The notes below the pieces were generated by a model. It was not told the origin of the DNA, did not search any database, and was given only the letters and a program-made list of their open reading frames with translations. From Takakia lepidozioides (Eukaryota > Streptophyta > Takakiopsida > Takakiales > Takakiaceae), in contig CM060731.1 of assembly GCA_030704615.1 (NCBI GenBank), positions 57,206,756-57,270,755 on the forward strand: a DNA stretch of 64,000 nucleotides, written 5' to 3'. Of the stretch, positions 9,990 through 20,897 are shown piece after piece. Positions within the stretch are counted from its first letter, which is position 1; every line of letters starts with the position of its first letter. The position numbers and the translations under genes were made by a program.

Positions 9990-12900
9990 ATGGACTTGCA
10001 ACCTAGCGCCCCATTTGCATCATCTTCCTCCTTTCCGTCGCCGGTCTCAGAAACCCAGCCGACCGTTGAAGAGGATCAGTTTTCTTGTAACAAGGTAAGA
10101 TGTTTCGCTCATGAATCTGCCCCTGGATATTATTCTCCAGGAGGGGCAAGACACTCAGTAGCCCCATCATACAGCGCTGACACATGCGGTAAGTCTCTCT
10201 TTTGCGTTTCGCAGATGGGTATCCATGATCGATCGCGATTGGTCGGACCATACTTCTCCCAAAACAAAATTGCTTACAGAGGCCCAAGTGGCGGACCCAC
10301 TCCATCGGTGCTGACCCCACGAATTACGCCCTGCCTGACCAGCACCCTCCAAGAACTCATATGCAGAAGTGGAGGGAAGAATTGCCCCAAAAAACCGAGA
10401 GATTATACAGTAGTGGACCCTTCAACCGCAAGACTTTTGACCAAACTAAGAAATCTGGACGAAATTTTACGAAATTTAGATGATTCCTTACTCTGCAAGA
10501 AGTTTACTGCATCAAAGAAGGCCATTGTGCCCCAGACAGAGGAGTCGCCCGTTTCCATGGCGAAGTGGCTTGAAAGAAATTATCCAGCGATACAGACCTA
10601 TTCCATTGACAAGCAAAGGGCTGCTGGATTGTCTCAAAGTGATAAACTGAAAGCAACCTTGACTCCAAACACTCCTGCCGTCGCTACCCCGGGTATGAGT
10701 ACTAAATCGATTTCACGTCTGGACTTCAAAGCCCAGTTGGAGAGGCTTGCAGGAAATCTGGATAAGCAATCGCCGGAAATGGACAGCGGGCGGCTGGATC
10801 CCGGGAGCTATGGGGGCACCAACGCTCCGCAGTCGTTCTCAACGCCTGTAATGCCACAGGCAAGTGAAGATGTTCCATTTCTGCTTTCACGCTATGCAAA
10901 CATCAAAAGTGCAATTATATCACCCCAAGAAGGCTTGATGATGGAGATTTTGACTCGTGTTGAGGCGCTTGAGCGCAAGATGGTACTTCGCCGAGAGAGA
11001 GTGAGGCAATGCAAGCAAAGGGTACTACATCTTACCTGTGATCCTCTTGCATAATACTGTCTTTAGAATGACAGAAAATCTCACATCCGATGGAGCATAC
11101 GCTAAAAGGCTACATTGTCAGATGCATGTGTCCAGAGTCTTTTATATAACTTGAGCATTTTAGTAGGATGATCATAAATGGTATACTCTGCAATGGACTA
11201 CAAGAGCTTCTTTGTGCACCTGTTGAGGTGAAATTTGAGGAATGACTTGAGTTGAACAGTTTCTGGTAAAACTAGGTGATCAGCTGGGTCTAGAGGATTA
11301 TTGGTAGCAAATAGCATACCCTGAAGAGTTTATTAGGCATGCTACGAAGTATTTTAAAATTGGAATGTGCCACTCACTGGTTTAGTATGCTACTGATTAC
11401 TTAGGAATGTTGCATTGTGGAAAGAGAAGAGATCCATGGTGGGAAGAAGGGTGCCAGGCAAGAAGGTTGTTATTATGCCACAAAAGCAAGTTCCATCCTC
11501 CATCCAGCAACGATTGGTCAGGTAAGCACTTGATAGCCTCCAAGAGCAGAGATGAAAGTTATTTCATCCACTAGAGGCCCAAAGGGCAAGAGGCCATGGA
11601 TCCTCAGTGTTGAGGAAGTTTCAGATGCTCTTGTGTTGGCCACAAGCCTACATTCTGGACTACCAAACACGTCGGTTCTTCTAATTATCGCGAAGATGAG
11701 AAGGCCAAGTGCCAAAATGACCATGTTGGATAAGTTTCTTTCATTCTTCCTAGACAATGCGTGCCCTTTTCCAGACATAAGTGACTGGAAGTGCAATCAT
11801 AGCCACATTTGGGACAAAATTGGGCACAGTGCTGTTTTCTAGCCATTGCATCAACCCTCAAGGACAACGGAATCAACAGTTGAGATCTAACTTATACACA
11901 CTCTCTCTGTCTCTCTGGTCTATCAGGACTGATGCTGCACTTCGGATTGTAAAGCAACAACTGCAAATTCTGAGTACTGAAAACCGAACAGGCACAAACA
12001 GTTGTGACATGCTGTCCATTCCTCTACACAGGTTGGTTCCAGTGTGAAAATTCTGTTGGGATCTGTAAAGATCCTGAACTCCATGATTGCGATGACATAC
12101 ACAGGCTTCACCTAAAACCTCGCTGTTAGGTTTGGAACTTGTTGCAGAGACTCTCAGATACTTCAGCCAAATAAGATTGGGTTTCTACTTTCTGACAAGC
12201 CTGTCATAGCTTGTCAGATTTAGCAGTACCCTGAGCTATTGAGTTCCCTGGACTTTTGAGAAGTTTGCAAAAACCCTTTGGTGAGATTTTTTGCATTCAA
12301 TAAAGTTAGGAATGTTTTCAATTAGTTATCGTGGAGGAAATTTAACTGCACTGATTACAGCTCTAATGTTAACAGCAGCCATGTGGAAACCGTAATTTCA
12401 CAGCAAAGGCTCGTGTGATGATCATGGCCAAGCTGCAGTTGCACAGTCAAGCCCATCCAGCTTCCACAACTTTCAGGAGACTATGGCAAGGGGAACTGCG
12501 AAAGCAGAAGCATCAGAATCGTGGAGATGTATGAAGAGATTGAAGGAACAATACTCAATCTTATCGTCTGAAAACCAAGAAATTGCTGTAAGCCATGATC
12601 CCAGCAGCCCCATCCTCCTCTCTCTTTCAGTTCTATTTTTCTCCTTTCTTTCTCTAGGCCCTTTCTATCTATCCAAACCATGCAGGTAGGATGAAATCAG
12701 GTTCTTGAAGAATGTTATATCTGCTTGGGAGAAAGACAGTTCTTAGAAGCAGATATGTTGCAGATATATCCACAGGTGGCTCAATGGACCTATGGGACAA
12801 AAGTACAAATACAGAGAGAAACAACAGAATAAAAGAAGGAACTTTATAACATCCCCCAAGGGCCCAGCGAGAGAGGGAGAGAGTAAGTGTTCTGTGTCGA

Positions 12901-13747
12901 GGGAATGTAGAATGAGTCTGAACTACCCAGAGGGGTGTGTCTATGCAGGAGACAGCCTTTTCAATTTGGTTTTTTTCACTAGAGTTTTCTGTAATCCACA
13001 TTGTAATATCCTCGAAGTACAAATCTGATCACCTTAATCTATTTGCACGCTCTCTGTCCAAATACAGCAAGCAACAGAGTGGGCTAAGAAGCAGTGCAAT
13101 GAACACAGTGTGGAGATTGAGGTCAGTTATACCGTCTCAGAAATGGATGATGTAACTTCTTGCAAGGGAAGTTGGTTATTTACAGCTTCAAACTGCAATA
13201 TTCAGTACATACAGCTTGTGGAATATGACAAACGTAATGACACCACAATATATAGGGTGGGTGTGGTTAGGACCCACAGCTGGTATTTCTTGGTTGCATA
13301 TGACTGTTGTGGGTTACACTTTGCAGTGGAAAGCATATGGCAATCCAGTCACCTATTAACTGAAGACTTGCGGGAAAATGCATGAACTGGGGATGATGTC
13401 TGATGTTGTAACAATTAAACCAGTAGAAGGTTCCCTGTGAACAGATGTTGTCCTAGCCCCTGTAGGGTAGAGGCTCTGGCCCATACAACAAGCTTTCCTT
13501 TTCAATTGTGTGTTTCCCGTTCCAATCACTTCCTCTTCTCATCTCCACATCAAAGCATGCACTGTGGGGGGAACAGCTGTGCTGGTCCGCCATAAACCAA
13601 TTGTGCATTGACAATGAAGTGTTTCGGAATGAGCTTCGCCAGCAACAAGCCTCGTGTCCTGTTACTCTCTCTGTCCAAGGTCATGCCGCCCATACAGCAA
13701 GTACCAATCCAGAAGTTTCTTCCACATATGACTTGCAAGCAGGAAAG
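9990..13747 (+). CDS. multi-exon coiled-coil protein, function unknown (partial model)
   Basis: The first exon begins with ATG at 9990 (MDLQPSAPFASSSSFPSPVS). The frame is open to about 11054, probably ending at the donor in RRER/GTGAGG near 11000; a 120-bp in-frame intron with good borders (10095-10214) is possible. Three further exons have consensus borders and phase 0: 12477-12587 (CMKRLKEQYSILSSENQEIA), 13068-13121 (QATEWAKKQCNEHSVEIE) and 13577-13747 (CIDNEVFRNELRQQQASC). The N-terminal part is Ser/Pro-rich and contains SMAKWLERNYPAIQTYSIDK; the later exons are coiled-coil-like. I do not recognise the family. A likely last exon is at 19033-19098. Exons between about 11.0 and 12.4 kb and 13.8 and 19.0 kb may be missing from this model. 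Confidence 0.5.
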
Positions 13748-13749
13748 GT

Positions 13750-15470
13750 AATGATTCCCCAAACATGGCCATGAAGGCCGGGTTGTCAACGAACTACAGA
13801 TCTCCTAGGACTTACAAACCGTCTGAAAAGTAAACTAAAGCGCCTTGGAAAGATACATCTTGTATCTTGTATCTTGTATACCTGTATGTCTAATGATAGT
13901 GGTGAATGCATTTGTAGTATTTGAATAGGAACCACTCTCCCTCTCTCTCTCTCTCTCCTGTGGACGTTATGACGTAAGTCCTACTTTCTCTCCAGTAGAG
14001 GTCATGAAGCATTTAAATATTATGTAATGGGGTGTGTCAATTTGAGCAAAAACTCTGCACGCTGAACAGCTCATGGTGAGACATCCCATATTGTGATGCA
14101 CAATAGGCATATGTAATATTCCTATCCAAGAAAAAGTTCATATGTTTGAATAACCCCTCTATAGTCAGACAGGGATGGTCTTAAAGCAGCACTCCCGAGT
14201 CACTCTTCCGTGAAATAGGGCATTCTACACAATGTGGAAGGTGCAGGTATCAAGCAGTTGTGATTGTGAATAAGAGGCTACTCAGGAGAGGGTACCAGCA
14301 GCTATTTTCTCAGAGACAGATGGATTTTGACATTAAGAGCAGGAGGTCAAATGACAAATTCCTTGTCCTCTTTTTATGTCAGTGTCTTTGAGGAAATTTT
14401 TGATAGAAGACATTTCAATTGGGACATCTGATATCAGAGATCAGCAAATCAGAATTGGAGCTTCAAGGACTTCTTAAGTTGGAGATTTGGAGATTTGGAG
14501 ATTCTCAATTTGACCTTGGAATTTGTGAAAGTAACCAGACTTATTGTAAGATGTTAAAAAGTATCTCAGAGACAATGACCTTAGCCTTGCCTTGTACCAA
14601 GTTTGATGAAGCTTTCAGTATCACACCAAATGAGCTCCAAGTCTCAATTCAACAGCTGCATTGTCAAGTGCGACTCCGCCCTAGATTGTATCTCTTCATC
14701 CCACTAAGTTGGTGGAATTGAGGAGAGAGGGATAGAGGGAGCCCCTTTGAATGAGGAGTATGTCCAGCCAAGGGCATGCTATGCTTTAGCATGTGGGGGT
14801 CAAGCATGTGCATGGTAGGAGCCAGGGTTTTTTGTGGTCTGGCGGGGATCTACCTTGGCAGGTGTCAGCGCTGATGAGGCTAAACCATCGAGTAGCAGGA
14901 TGTGAGAGCAAGAATTTGTGGAGCCGCCCAAACCCCTTGGTTGTTATGCCAGAGGAATCCAATTCCAGATGGCGATGCTCATTGCCAGTCATTGTACTTG
15001 GGAGCTTCCACAGTAGCACGTTGAGATGCTAGCTTGAACTTGCGCCTGGGCACCTCCTTGATCACCAAGAAATGCCCTTTATCTGAATTTGCTTTCTATC
15101 TCCACCCACAATTTGGTATTGTGTGATTATCATTTCAAAGGTGAGCTTCAATATAAGAAGGGTCTATACCAGTGTTGTGCAAGGAGCAGTCATCATGGTA
15201 CATCTTTTTCTCATTCCCAGTTCATCTTCAGATAAAAGCAGATGTTATACCCTTCCCTTCCGTCAATAAGCATTACCTACAGGAAGTTTGTGTGGCTACA
15301 CAGTTGCATTGCTGGGACTAGGTTAGCCCCCACACCAGAAGTCGCGGCTCAATGTTGCATTTGCAGAAGAAAAATTGCATGTTCCACATTGACACCGTTT
15401 ACATAAACATTACAACCCACTCTGGCTTCCCATCCTAAGGTTGAAATCACACTTTATTCATGCACACTGC
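13750..15470. other. putative intron sequence of the coiled-coil gene
   Basis: I cannot support an exon here. A frame at 14419-14721 (plus) is open for 100 codons but lacks convincing splice sites in phase with its neighbours. A (CT)n run is at about 13940-13958. If the exon at 19033 belongs to the gene starting at 9990, this stretch is intronic. Confidence 0.3.
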
Positions 15471-15475
15471 TTCTT

Positions 15476-17716
15476 TCACCAATAGCCCCCACAAGAACAA
15501 ACCCCATCTTCAAAGTGGTGGAAACGGTTGGCATCCCGTACAATAATTATTCGCCCAACAATCTTAGAAATGAAGTTAGTGGCGGTGTGGCAGTCACCAC
15601 ACACTCGAAGGTTCTTGATGACGCGGATTGATGTCCCAGGGGGCGTGCTGATGAGCCCAAACGCAATGGCTAGCTTCTCACTGTGCTGGCAAAGAGAGGA
15701 TTCTTTTTGCTCCTCCTCCACATCATGCAATACAAAGCTTGTGTCAGGCACATACCCTGCCTCCTTAATCTGCCCAGATAATCTCTTAAGCTCGGCATGG
15801 ATTTCCTCAATTTCTGGATGTGACTTATCTTCCGTAACAAATGCATGCACCTGATTGCCGACCTCAATGCAGCTGCGGCCTGGCTCCTTTCTCACACCTC
15901 TGTTCTCCATCATTTTTCTCACCTTTTCTTTATCGTCCCACCTACCAGCTGCCGCGTAGATGTTCGATAGCAGCACATAGGTTCCAGGATGCTGTGGATC
16001 CAGCTCCAGAAGGCATTTTGCAGCCCGTTCTGCTACCTCCACCTCGCCATGAATTCTGCAAGAACCAAGCAAAGCCCCCCACACCGAAGCATCTGGTTTG
16101 ATTGGCATTTTGTTAATGAAGTCCTCTGCCTTGTCAAATTTCCCTGCACGGCCAAGAAGGTCTACCATGCAGCCAAAATGTTCCATTGTAGGCATGAGAT
16201 CATGTTCTTCAATGGAATCAAAGCAGCGACAGCCTTCATCTACTAGGCCCGCATGGCTGCATGCAGACAGGATGGAAACGAAAGTGATGCTGTCTGGCTT
16301 AAAGCCTTCCTGTTGCATTTGCCCAAACAGTAGCAGGGCCTCACTACCAAGTCCATGCTGAGCGCATCCTGCAATCATCACATTCCATGAGACCCCATCT
16401 CGTTTAGCCATTTTGCGGAACACTTGACGTGCTTCTCTTACACCCCCACATTTTGCATAGGTGTCAACAAGGGCATTTTCCAAATTAATATATGATGCAA
16501 TTCGAGCTTTGATAATGTCAGCATGGATCCACTTGGCCCTTTCCAGGGCTCCTAGGCTGGCACACGCATTGAGCACACTGATGAATGTAACCTTGTCAGG
16601 CATCACTCGGTCCCTTTGCATTTGCTCATAGATTTTGAAGGCCTCTTCACCATGACCACACTGAGCATATCCTGCGACCATTGCACTCCATGACACCACA
16701 TCATGATTACCCATTTTGTCAAACACTTCACGTGCCTCTTTCACACTCCCACATTTAGCATACATATGGAGTAGGGTGGTCTCCAAATTAATATATGACA
16801 CAATTCCAGCTTCATTGATGTCAGCATGGATCTGCTTCCCTTTTTCCAGTGCTCCTAAGCTAGCACAGGCATCGAGAATGGTAATATACGTGACTCTGTC
16901 AGGCACCACCCCTTCCTGTTGCATTTGCTCATAGATTTTGAGAGCCTCTTCGCCATGTCCAAGCTGAGCATACCCTGTGATCATGGCACTCCATGAGACC
17001 ACATCGTGCTTAGACATTCTGTCAAACACTTCACGCGCATCCTTCACACTCCCACAACTGGCATACATGTGGAGAAGAGCGGTGTCCAGAATATTGTCTG
17101 ACTGAATTCCAGTTTTGATGATATCAGCATGGATTCCCCTGCCACTTTCCAGGGCTCCTTGGCTGACACATGCATTAAGGACGGTAGTGTATGTGACCCT
17201 GTCAGGTGCCACCCCTTCCTCTTGCATTCGGGCATACATTTTGAGAGCCTCCTCAGCATACCCATGTTTGGCATATCCTGTCATGATTATAGTCCACGTG
17301 AATATATTCCGTTTAGGCATTTTGTCAAAAACATGCTGTGCATCCATCATGCTCCCACACTTGGCATACAGGTTGAGAAGGGTATTAGCTACAAATATGC
17401 TGGGCTTGAAGTCACTTCGTATGATATGGGCATGCACCCGCTTTCCCTCTGCCAGGGCTTTCATTCTGATGCAACCCTGCAAGAGACAGACATAAGTCTT
17501 GGAGTCTGCCTGAACACCCTGTTTGTCCAAAATATGCAGCGCCGCTTTCAGTCTGCCTTCCTTAGACAGTATCATCAGGTCCCTACAGGTGCCAGATGAG
17601 ATCTGGTTGACACCCTCTCTTAGTCCCTTTCTCAAATTGGTGGTGATGGTGGACGTGCTGAGCCAGTCACCACTCTGATTTCCAACAAACATTTTGCCTT
17701 TGTTGCACCCTGCCAT
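15476..17716 (-). CDS. PLS-class PPR protein with E and DYW-type domain
   Basis: This intronless gene has a true ATG and encodes 746 residues. An N-terminal region of about 70 residues is followed by P-L-S repeats (for example VVSWSAMITGYAQLGHGEEA, LLHMYASCGSVKDAREVFD), E motifs from about residue 520, and a C-terminal DYW-type cytidine-deaminase-like domain. The domain shows the zinc signature HSEKLA and CGDCH and the conserved FHHFEDG. The protein ends GYW instead of DYW. Such proteins are imported into mitochondria or plastids and specify C-to-U RNA editing sites; the target cannot be named from sequence. The N-terminal region (GLREGVNQISSGT) is homologous to the PPR part of the chimeras at 39044 and 52525, so this is a related gene without the PDF fusion. 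It lies antisense in what may be an intron of the plus-strand coiled-coil gene. Confidence 0.92.
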   Translation of the reverse strand: MAGCNKGKMFVGNQSGDWLSTSTITTNLRKGLREGVNQISSGTCRDLMILSKEGRLKAALHILDKQGVQADSKTYVCLLQGCIRMKALAEGKRVHAHIIRSDFKPSIFVANTLLNLYAKCGSMMDAQHVFDKMPKRNIFTWTIIMTGYAKHGYAEEALKMYARMQEEGVAPDRVTYTTVLNACVSQGALESGRGIHADIIKTGIQSDNILDTALLHMYASCGSVKDAREVFDRMSKHDVVSWSAMITGYAQLGHGEEALKIYEQMQQEGVVPDRVTYITILDACASLGALEKGKQIHADINEAGIVSYINLETTLLHMYAKCGSVKEAREVFDKMGNHDVVSWSAMVAGYAQCGHGEEAFKIYEQMQRDRVMPDKVTFISVLNACASLGALERAKWIHADIIKARIASYINLENALVDTYAKCGGVREARQVFRKMAKRDGVSWNVMIAGCAQHGLGSEALLLFGQMQQEGFKPDSITFVSILSACSHAGLVDEGCRCFDSIEEHDLMPTMEHFGCMVDLLGRAGKFDKAEDFINKMPIKPDASVWGALLGSCRIHGEVEVAERAAKCLLELDPQHPGTYVLLSNIYAAAGRWDDKEKVRKMMENRGVRKEPGRSCIEVGNQVHAFVTEDKSHPEIEEIHAELKRLSGQIKEAGYVPDTSFVLHDVEEEQKESSLCQHSEKLAIAFGLISTPPGTSIRVIKNLRVCGDCHTATNFISKIVGRIIIVRDANRFHHFEDGVCSCGGYW

Positions 17717-18500
17717 CCTGCGTGAATCCTAGTCAAAAACCTTGGTACATAATGGAGACAGACTTTTCACTGAGATTAACAGGATTAGAACACCACTGCA
17801 GTCATCTACTTCAAAAGTAAACTCTTGGCAATTCAACCTTCTCCAAAGTGAAATCTTTGAGTCATCCTCCATAAAAGTATACCTGATACAGTCTAGGGTT
17901 GGGGGTCCACGCTGCCCGTGACAATCAGGAGCATGACCAGATTCTGCTTGACATTGTGTGGCTGTATCCTGTGCTTTCACCACCGAAGGATTCAAAAGAT
18001 TCTCCATCGACTGGGCATGTAAAATTTTCTGTAGTGCCAACAGTGTGTAGCATAGTTTCACACAAGTCTAGACCTTAGACTAGACTGCAACCACAAAAAC
18101 GTCCAAGCATCGGTACAACTTGAACAGGCAACTTTCCAGCCCAGCCTGAAACAGAGAACAACCCCCGGATAAAAGCAATAAGAACTATTTTGCACTTGTT
18201 TGAGAGAAATGGGAAACATTGTAAATTATTATTGATCGACGGAAGCCATTATCCAGTCCAAGAAAAATAATCATGCCACCTAGAGTGAACATCCGCTCGA
18301 CGTATATTTTACATGTCCAGAGTGAAGATATCCTCACCTTCACAGACCTGTTGTCCCACAACTGTGAAGGAGATAAGGAGAAGTCCTGCCAGGGCCATTC
18401 TATGCTCTTTACTTCATCTGCAGGCAAGTAACTTACCCATAAGAATTTTGAATTTATGTCACACAGAAATTCTAGTGTCCTCTAGTGTCCTCTCTCTCTC

Positions 18501-18716
18501 TTATTGGGCAAACCACACACGGCAGATTGATGCTTGTGTGAAGGGATTTCTAGAGGATATCTGGAAAACCCGGATCAATGTTTTATACCAAGGTAAGTCT
18601 TACTACCAACGTCAGCCCCTGACAGAGGTAGGTTCTGTCCCTTTGTGTTCCGGTCAAACTGGGCTCGGGGTCAATGGCCACAAGGCTACAGCAAACAACG
18701 TCTTATGAGTACATTC
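18501..18716 (+). repeat. short interspersed repeat, copy 1 (unnamed family)
   Basis: This is the first of four related copies in the window. It begins near TATTGGGCAAACCACACAC, passes through GATGCTTGTGTGAAGGG and GGTCAATGGCCACAAGGCTA, and ends ATGAGTACATTCT followed by CT repeats. It has no coding capacity. The other copies are at 18751-18968, 24101-24390 (minus) and 27997-28078 (3' part only). Confidence 0.7.
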
Positions 18717-18750
18717 TCTCTCGGATGAGCCTAAAGCCCTGGCCGTGTTG

Positions 18751-18968
18751 GGGTCTAATTGCTGGGCAGCTCACACACAGCAGGTCGATGCTTGTGTGAA
18801 GGGCTTTTGATACTGGAAACCCGAGCTAATTGTCTTTATCATGGTAAGTCCCGCTACCGGAGTGAGCCCCTCACAAAGGTAGTGTCTGTTCCCTTTTGTT
18901 TTGCCCAAACTGAGTGCGGGATCTATAGCCAAAAGGCTACTGTAAACAATGTCTTATGAGTACATTCT
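18751..18968 (+). repeat. short interspersed repeat, copy 2
   Basis: It runs in direct orientation behind copy 1, about 35 bp apart, with the same order of blocks (CACACACAGCAGG, GATGCTTGTGTGAAGGG, AGCCCCTCACAAAGGTAG, ATGAGTACATTCT). It has diverged from copy 1 and lacks the TTTCTAGAGGATATC block. It was inserted separately or arose by tandem duplication. Confidence 0.65.
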
Positions 18969-19032
18969 CTCTCTTTCACCCAGCCCCCAATGAATGTTCT
19001 GCTGTACTTTCTTTTTCTCCCTCTGTAAATAG

Positions 19033-19098
19033 AGATTGACCGAAATATACCCCCAGTTCCAGGTGCTGCAGAAACTTCTGATGGAGCAGATGCAGTAG
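19033..19098 (+). CDS. probable last exon of the coiled-coil gene
   Basis: After an AG acceptor (AATAG/AGATTG) the frame reads RLTEIYPQFQVLQKLLMEQM and ends in a TAG. A diverged duplicate at about 27278-27340 keeps the same frame and stop position (IYQQIQMLQKALKEPVK, then TAG), which supports a coding origin. The heptad-like spacing suggests a coiled-coil C-terminus. Assigning it to the gene starting at 9990 is an inference from strand, phase and coiled-coil character. Confidence 0.5.
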   Translation, partial: RLTEIYPQFQVLQKLLMEQMQ

Positions 19099-19664
19099 GT
19101 CTGAGGTAGGTCAAGGGCAGTTTTACGCCTGTGCCACTCCCACCTAGGGCGCAGTAGCGCACAGATCTCTCTCCAGAGATTGTTGTGGTGCTTGCAAATG
19201 TTTGTACATCATGACCTGGTGGCTGACAGCCCCGCAGTACATAGGTCAGCATTGTTCTGTCTGTGCATGCCAATTGCCCTTAATTTCTCGAAAAAGCATG
19301 CAGGAAGGGGCCCAGGATACAAGCTTGCCCTGCGAACATATAAGGCACGAGCCCCAAGGCACAGCAAGATTTGATTGCAGCTGCACTTGCACTTGCACTT
19401 GCAGACAGGATCATGCAAGGTTTCAGTGCTTCCCTCGGTGTGAAAATTAGCAGATAGTCTTCTGCCAGTCTGTTTCCTCCCTGGAAAATGGTCTATGAAC
19501 CTTGCGTTTGAATTCATTGATGCCATATCACCACAGGTAGGGGGCCCCAGTCATTGCCTAGGTTGGTGTGTGAAAAAAAAATAACAGCTTCAAAGTACGG
19601 CCAAAGGCAGAGAAGATTCGCTATGGGAAATTGAAAGGCCCTGTCGCAGCTGCAGGTGGCATCT

Positions 19665-20418
19665 CTATTGTTGCTGAGCAGGGGAGGCAGACTTGGAAGC
19701 AGCCTTGGCAGACTTGCTCGCCCAAAGCTTCTCCTTAAATTGCTTGCTTGTCTCAAAATTTGCTTTCCTCTTCTCTGCTTTCTGCCAAACATAGACACAA
19801 ATTGAATTGAATTGAACACTATTCTCTCTGTCTCCCCCTCTCATGCATGGGCATTATTTCTCATTATTGATTGAGAGAAGTAGTCGGAAGGCTCCTTACC
19901 TCTTCACGAAAACATCGGTCAAGTTTTATCTTTAAATCGTTGCATGCGCCAAGGAACTTTTGAACAGGATGATCTTCATGACATTTCTTGAAGTCCAAAA
20001 TAATCTGCAAGCATCCAACATGGACCCTCAATGAAAGCAGACAAAGATAATTTAAATCATACGTATACGAAGCCGTGAACACAGCAAAGAGAAATGTCAA
20101 CTGAAGAGCCTCGCTCCCGATACAATAGCACTTCAAGCTATGAAGTGGACGTGGGGCAACCAGACAATGGCAGCCTCGATGGCGTGGCTCAAATTTCAAT
20201 GCCTTTCATCCTTTCAGCTTCCTTTCTGTTCGCGTGGGAAATCCAGGCCCGGCCAGACTATAGTACCCAAACCCCTGGAATTCTAGTGCCATGGCCAATG
20301 CAGTGCCAACAGATCAACCATGACCCACAACCACGAACAATGCTGGACTTATCATAGACTAAAGGCAGGTCACCTGAGCACAAGAAGGATGCTTGTGCAG
20401 TGTTAGCGGCGGATGCAT
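19665..20418 (-). CDS. CMC2: CMC2-like mitochondrial COX-assembly protein (three exons)
   Basis: Exons on the minus strand are 20418-20374, 20004-19900 and 19781-19665, all phase 0 with GT-AG borders. They give 88 residues starting MHPPLTLHKHPSCAQ, the conserved N-terminus of the CMC2 family. The twin CX9C motif is complete: Cys-(9)-Cys across the exon 1/2 junction (CAQ to KKC) and again in exon 2 (CNDLKIKLDRC). FREE is followed by a Lys-rich tail rich in Ala and Ser. Family members sit in the mitochondrial intermembrane space, imported by the Mia40 route, and help build cytochrome c oxidase. The gene is head-to-head with ATAD3 (480 bp between start codons) and tail-to-tail with the exon at 19033. 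The ATG in TTGCATATGCATCC-like context is the only one in frame. Confidence 0.9.
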
Positions 20419-20897
20419 ATTGCCCTCTGCGATCTGCGATGCTCCTCGAAGCTCTTTACCAACCTTTATGAGAGGAGAGAGACGACCCAAACAGCATCGT
20501 GAACGATAAACGAACGCAGATTCTCTCTGTCGTCCTATCGTCCATATGGACGAACGGCAAGCAGGATGGCGGCGGAAAGCTGCCAGTCGATGTCGACGCA
20601 ACTGCATCTTTTAACGAACGCAGATTCTCTGTCATATGAACGAACGACAAAACAGGACGGTGCCGACGGAAATTTGCCCGTACGATACCGCCGACCTGCA
20701 ACTTTCCGCCGTCAGTCCTTTGCTCCCTCTCCAAGTCTTCGTCTTCGTGTGGATTGATGAGTTCGGATTCTTGCCTCCAAGGTCTGCATCTCTCGAGTTG
20801 CAGTTGACACCCGCAGGTTAAGGAAGAAGAAAGAGCTTGAACAAGGGCAGAGGAGGAGGTTGGACTCTACAACTGTGCTGGGTGTTTTTTGGATCAT
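20419..20897. promoter_or_regulatory. shared CMC2/ATAD3 intergenic region with a partial direct repeat
   Basis: The 479 bp between the two divergent start codons must hold both promoters and 5' leaders. It contains a partial direct repeat: about 20508-20583 and 20612-20677 both begin AACGAACGCAGATTCTCT and continue through CATATG(G)ACGAACG to a GACGGAAA-like end. I see no clear TATA box on either side. The repeat may carry shared regulatory sites, or may simply be a duplication in a 5' leader. Confidence 0.45.

Noticed and set aside
10095-10214. Firm call of a 120-bp intron in the coiled-coil gene
   Set aside because: Splice sites are good, but the segment is a multiple of three and open in frame, so retention cannot be excluded without cDNA.
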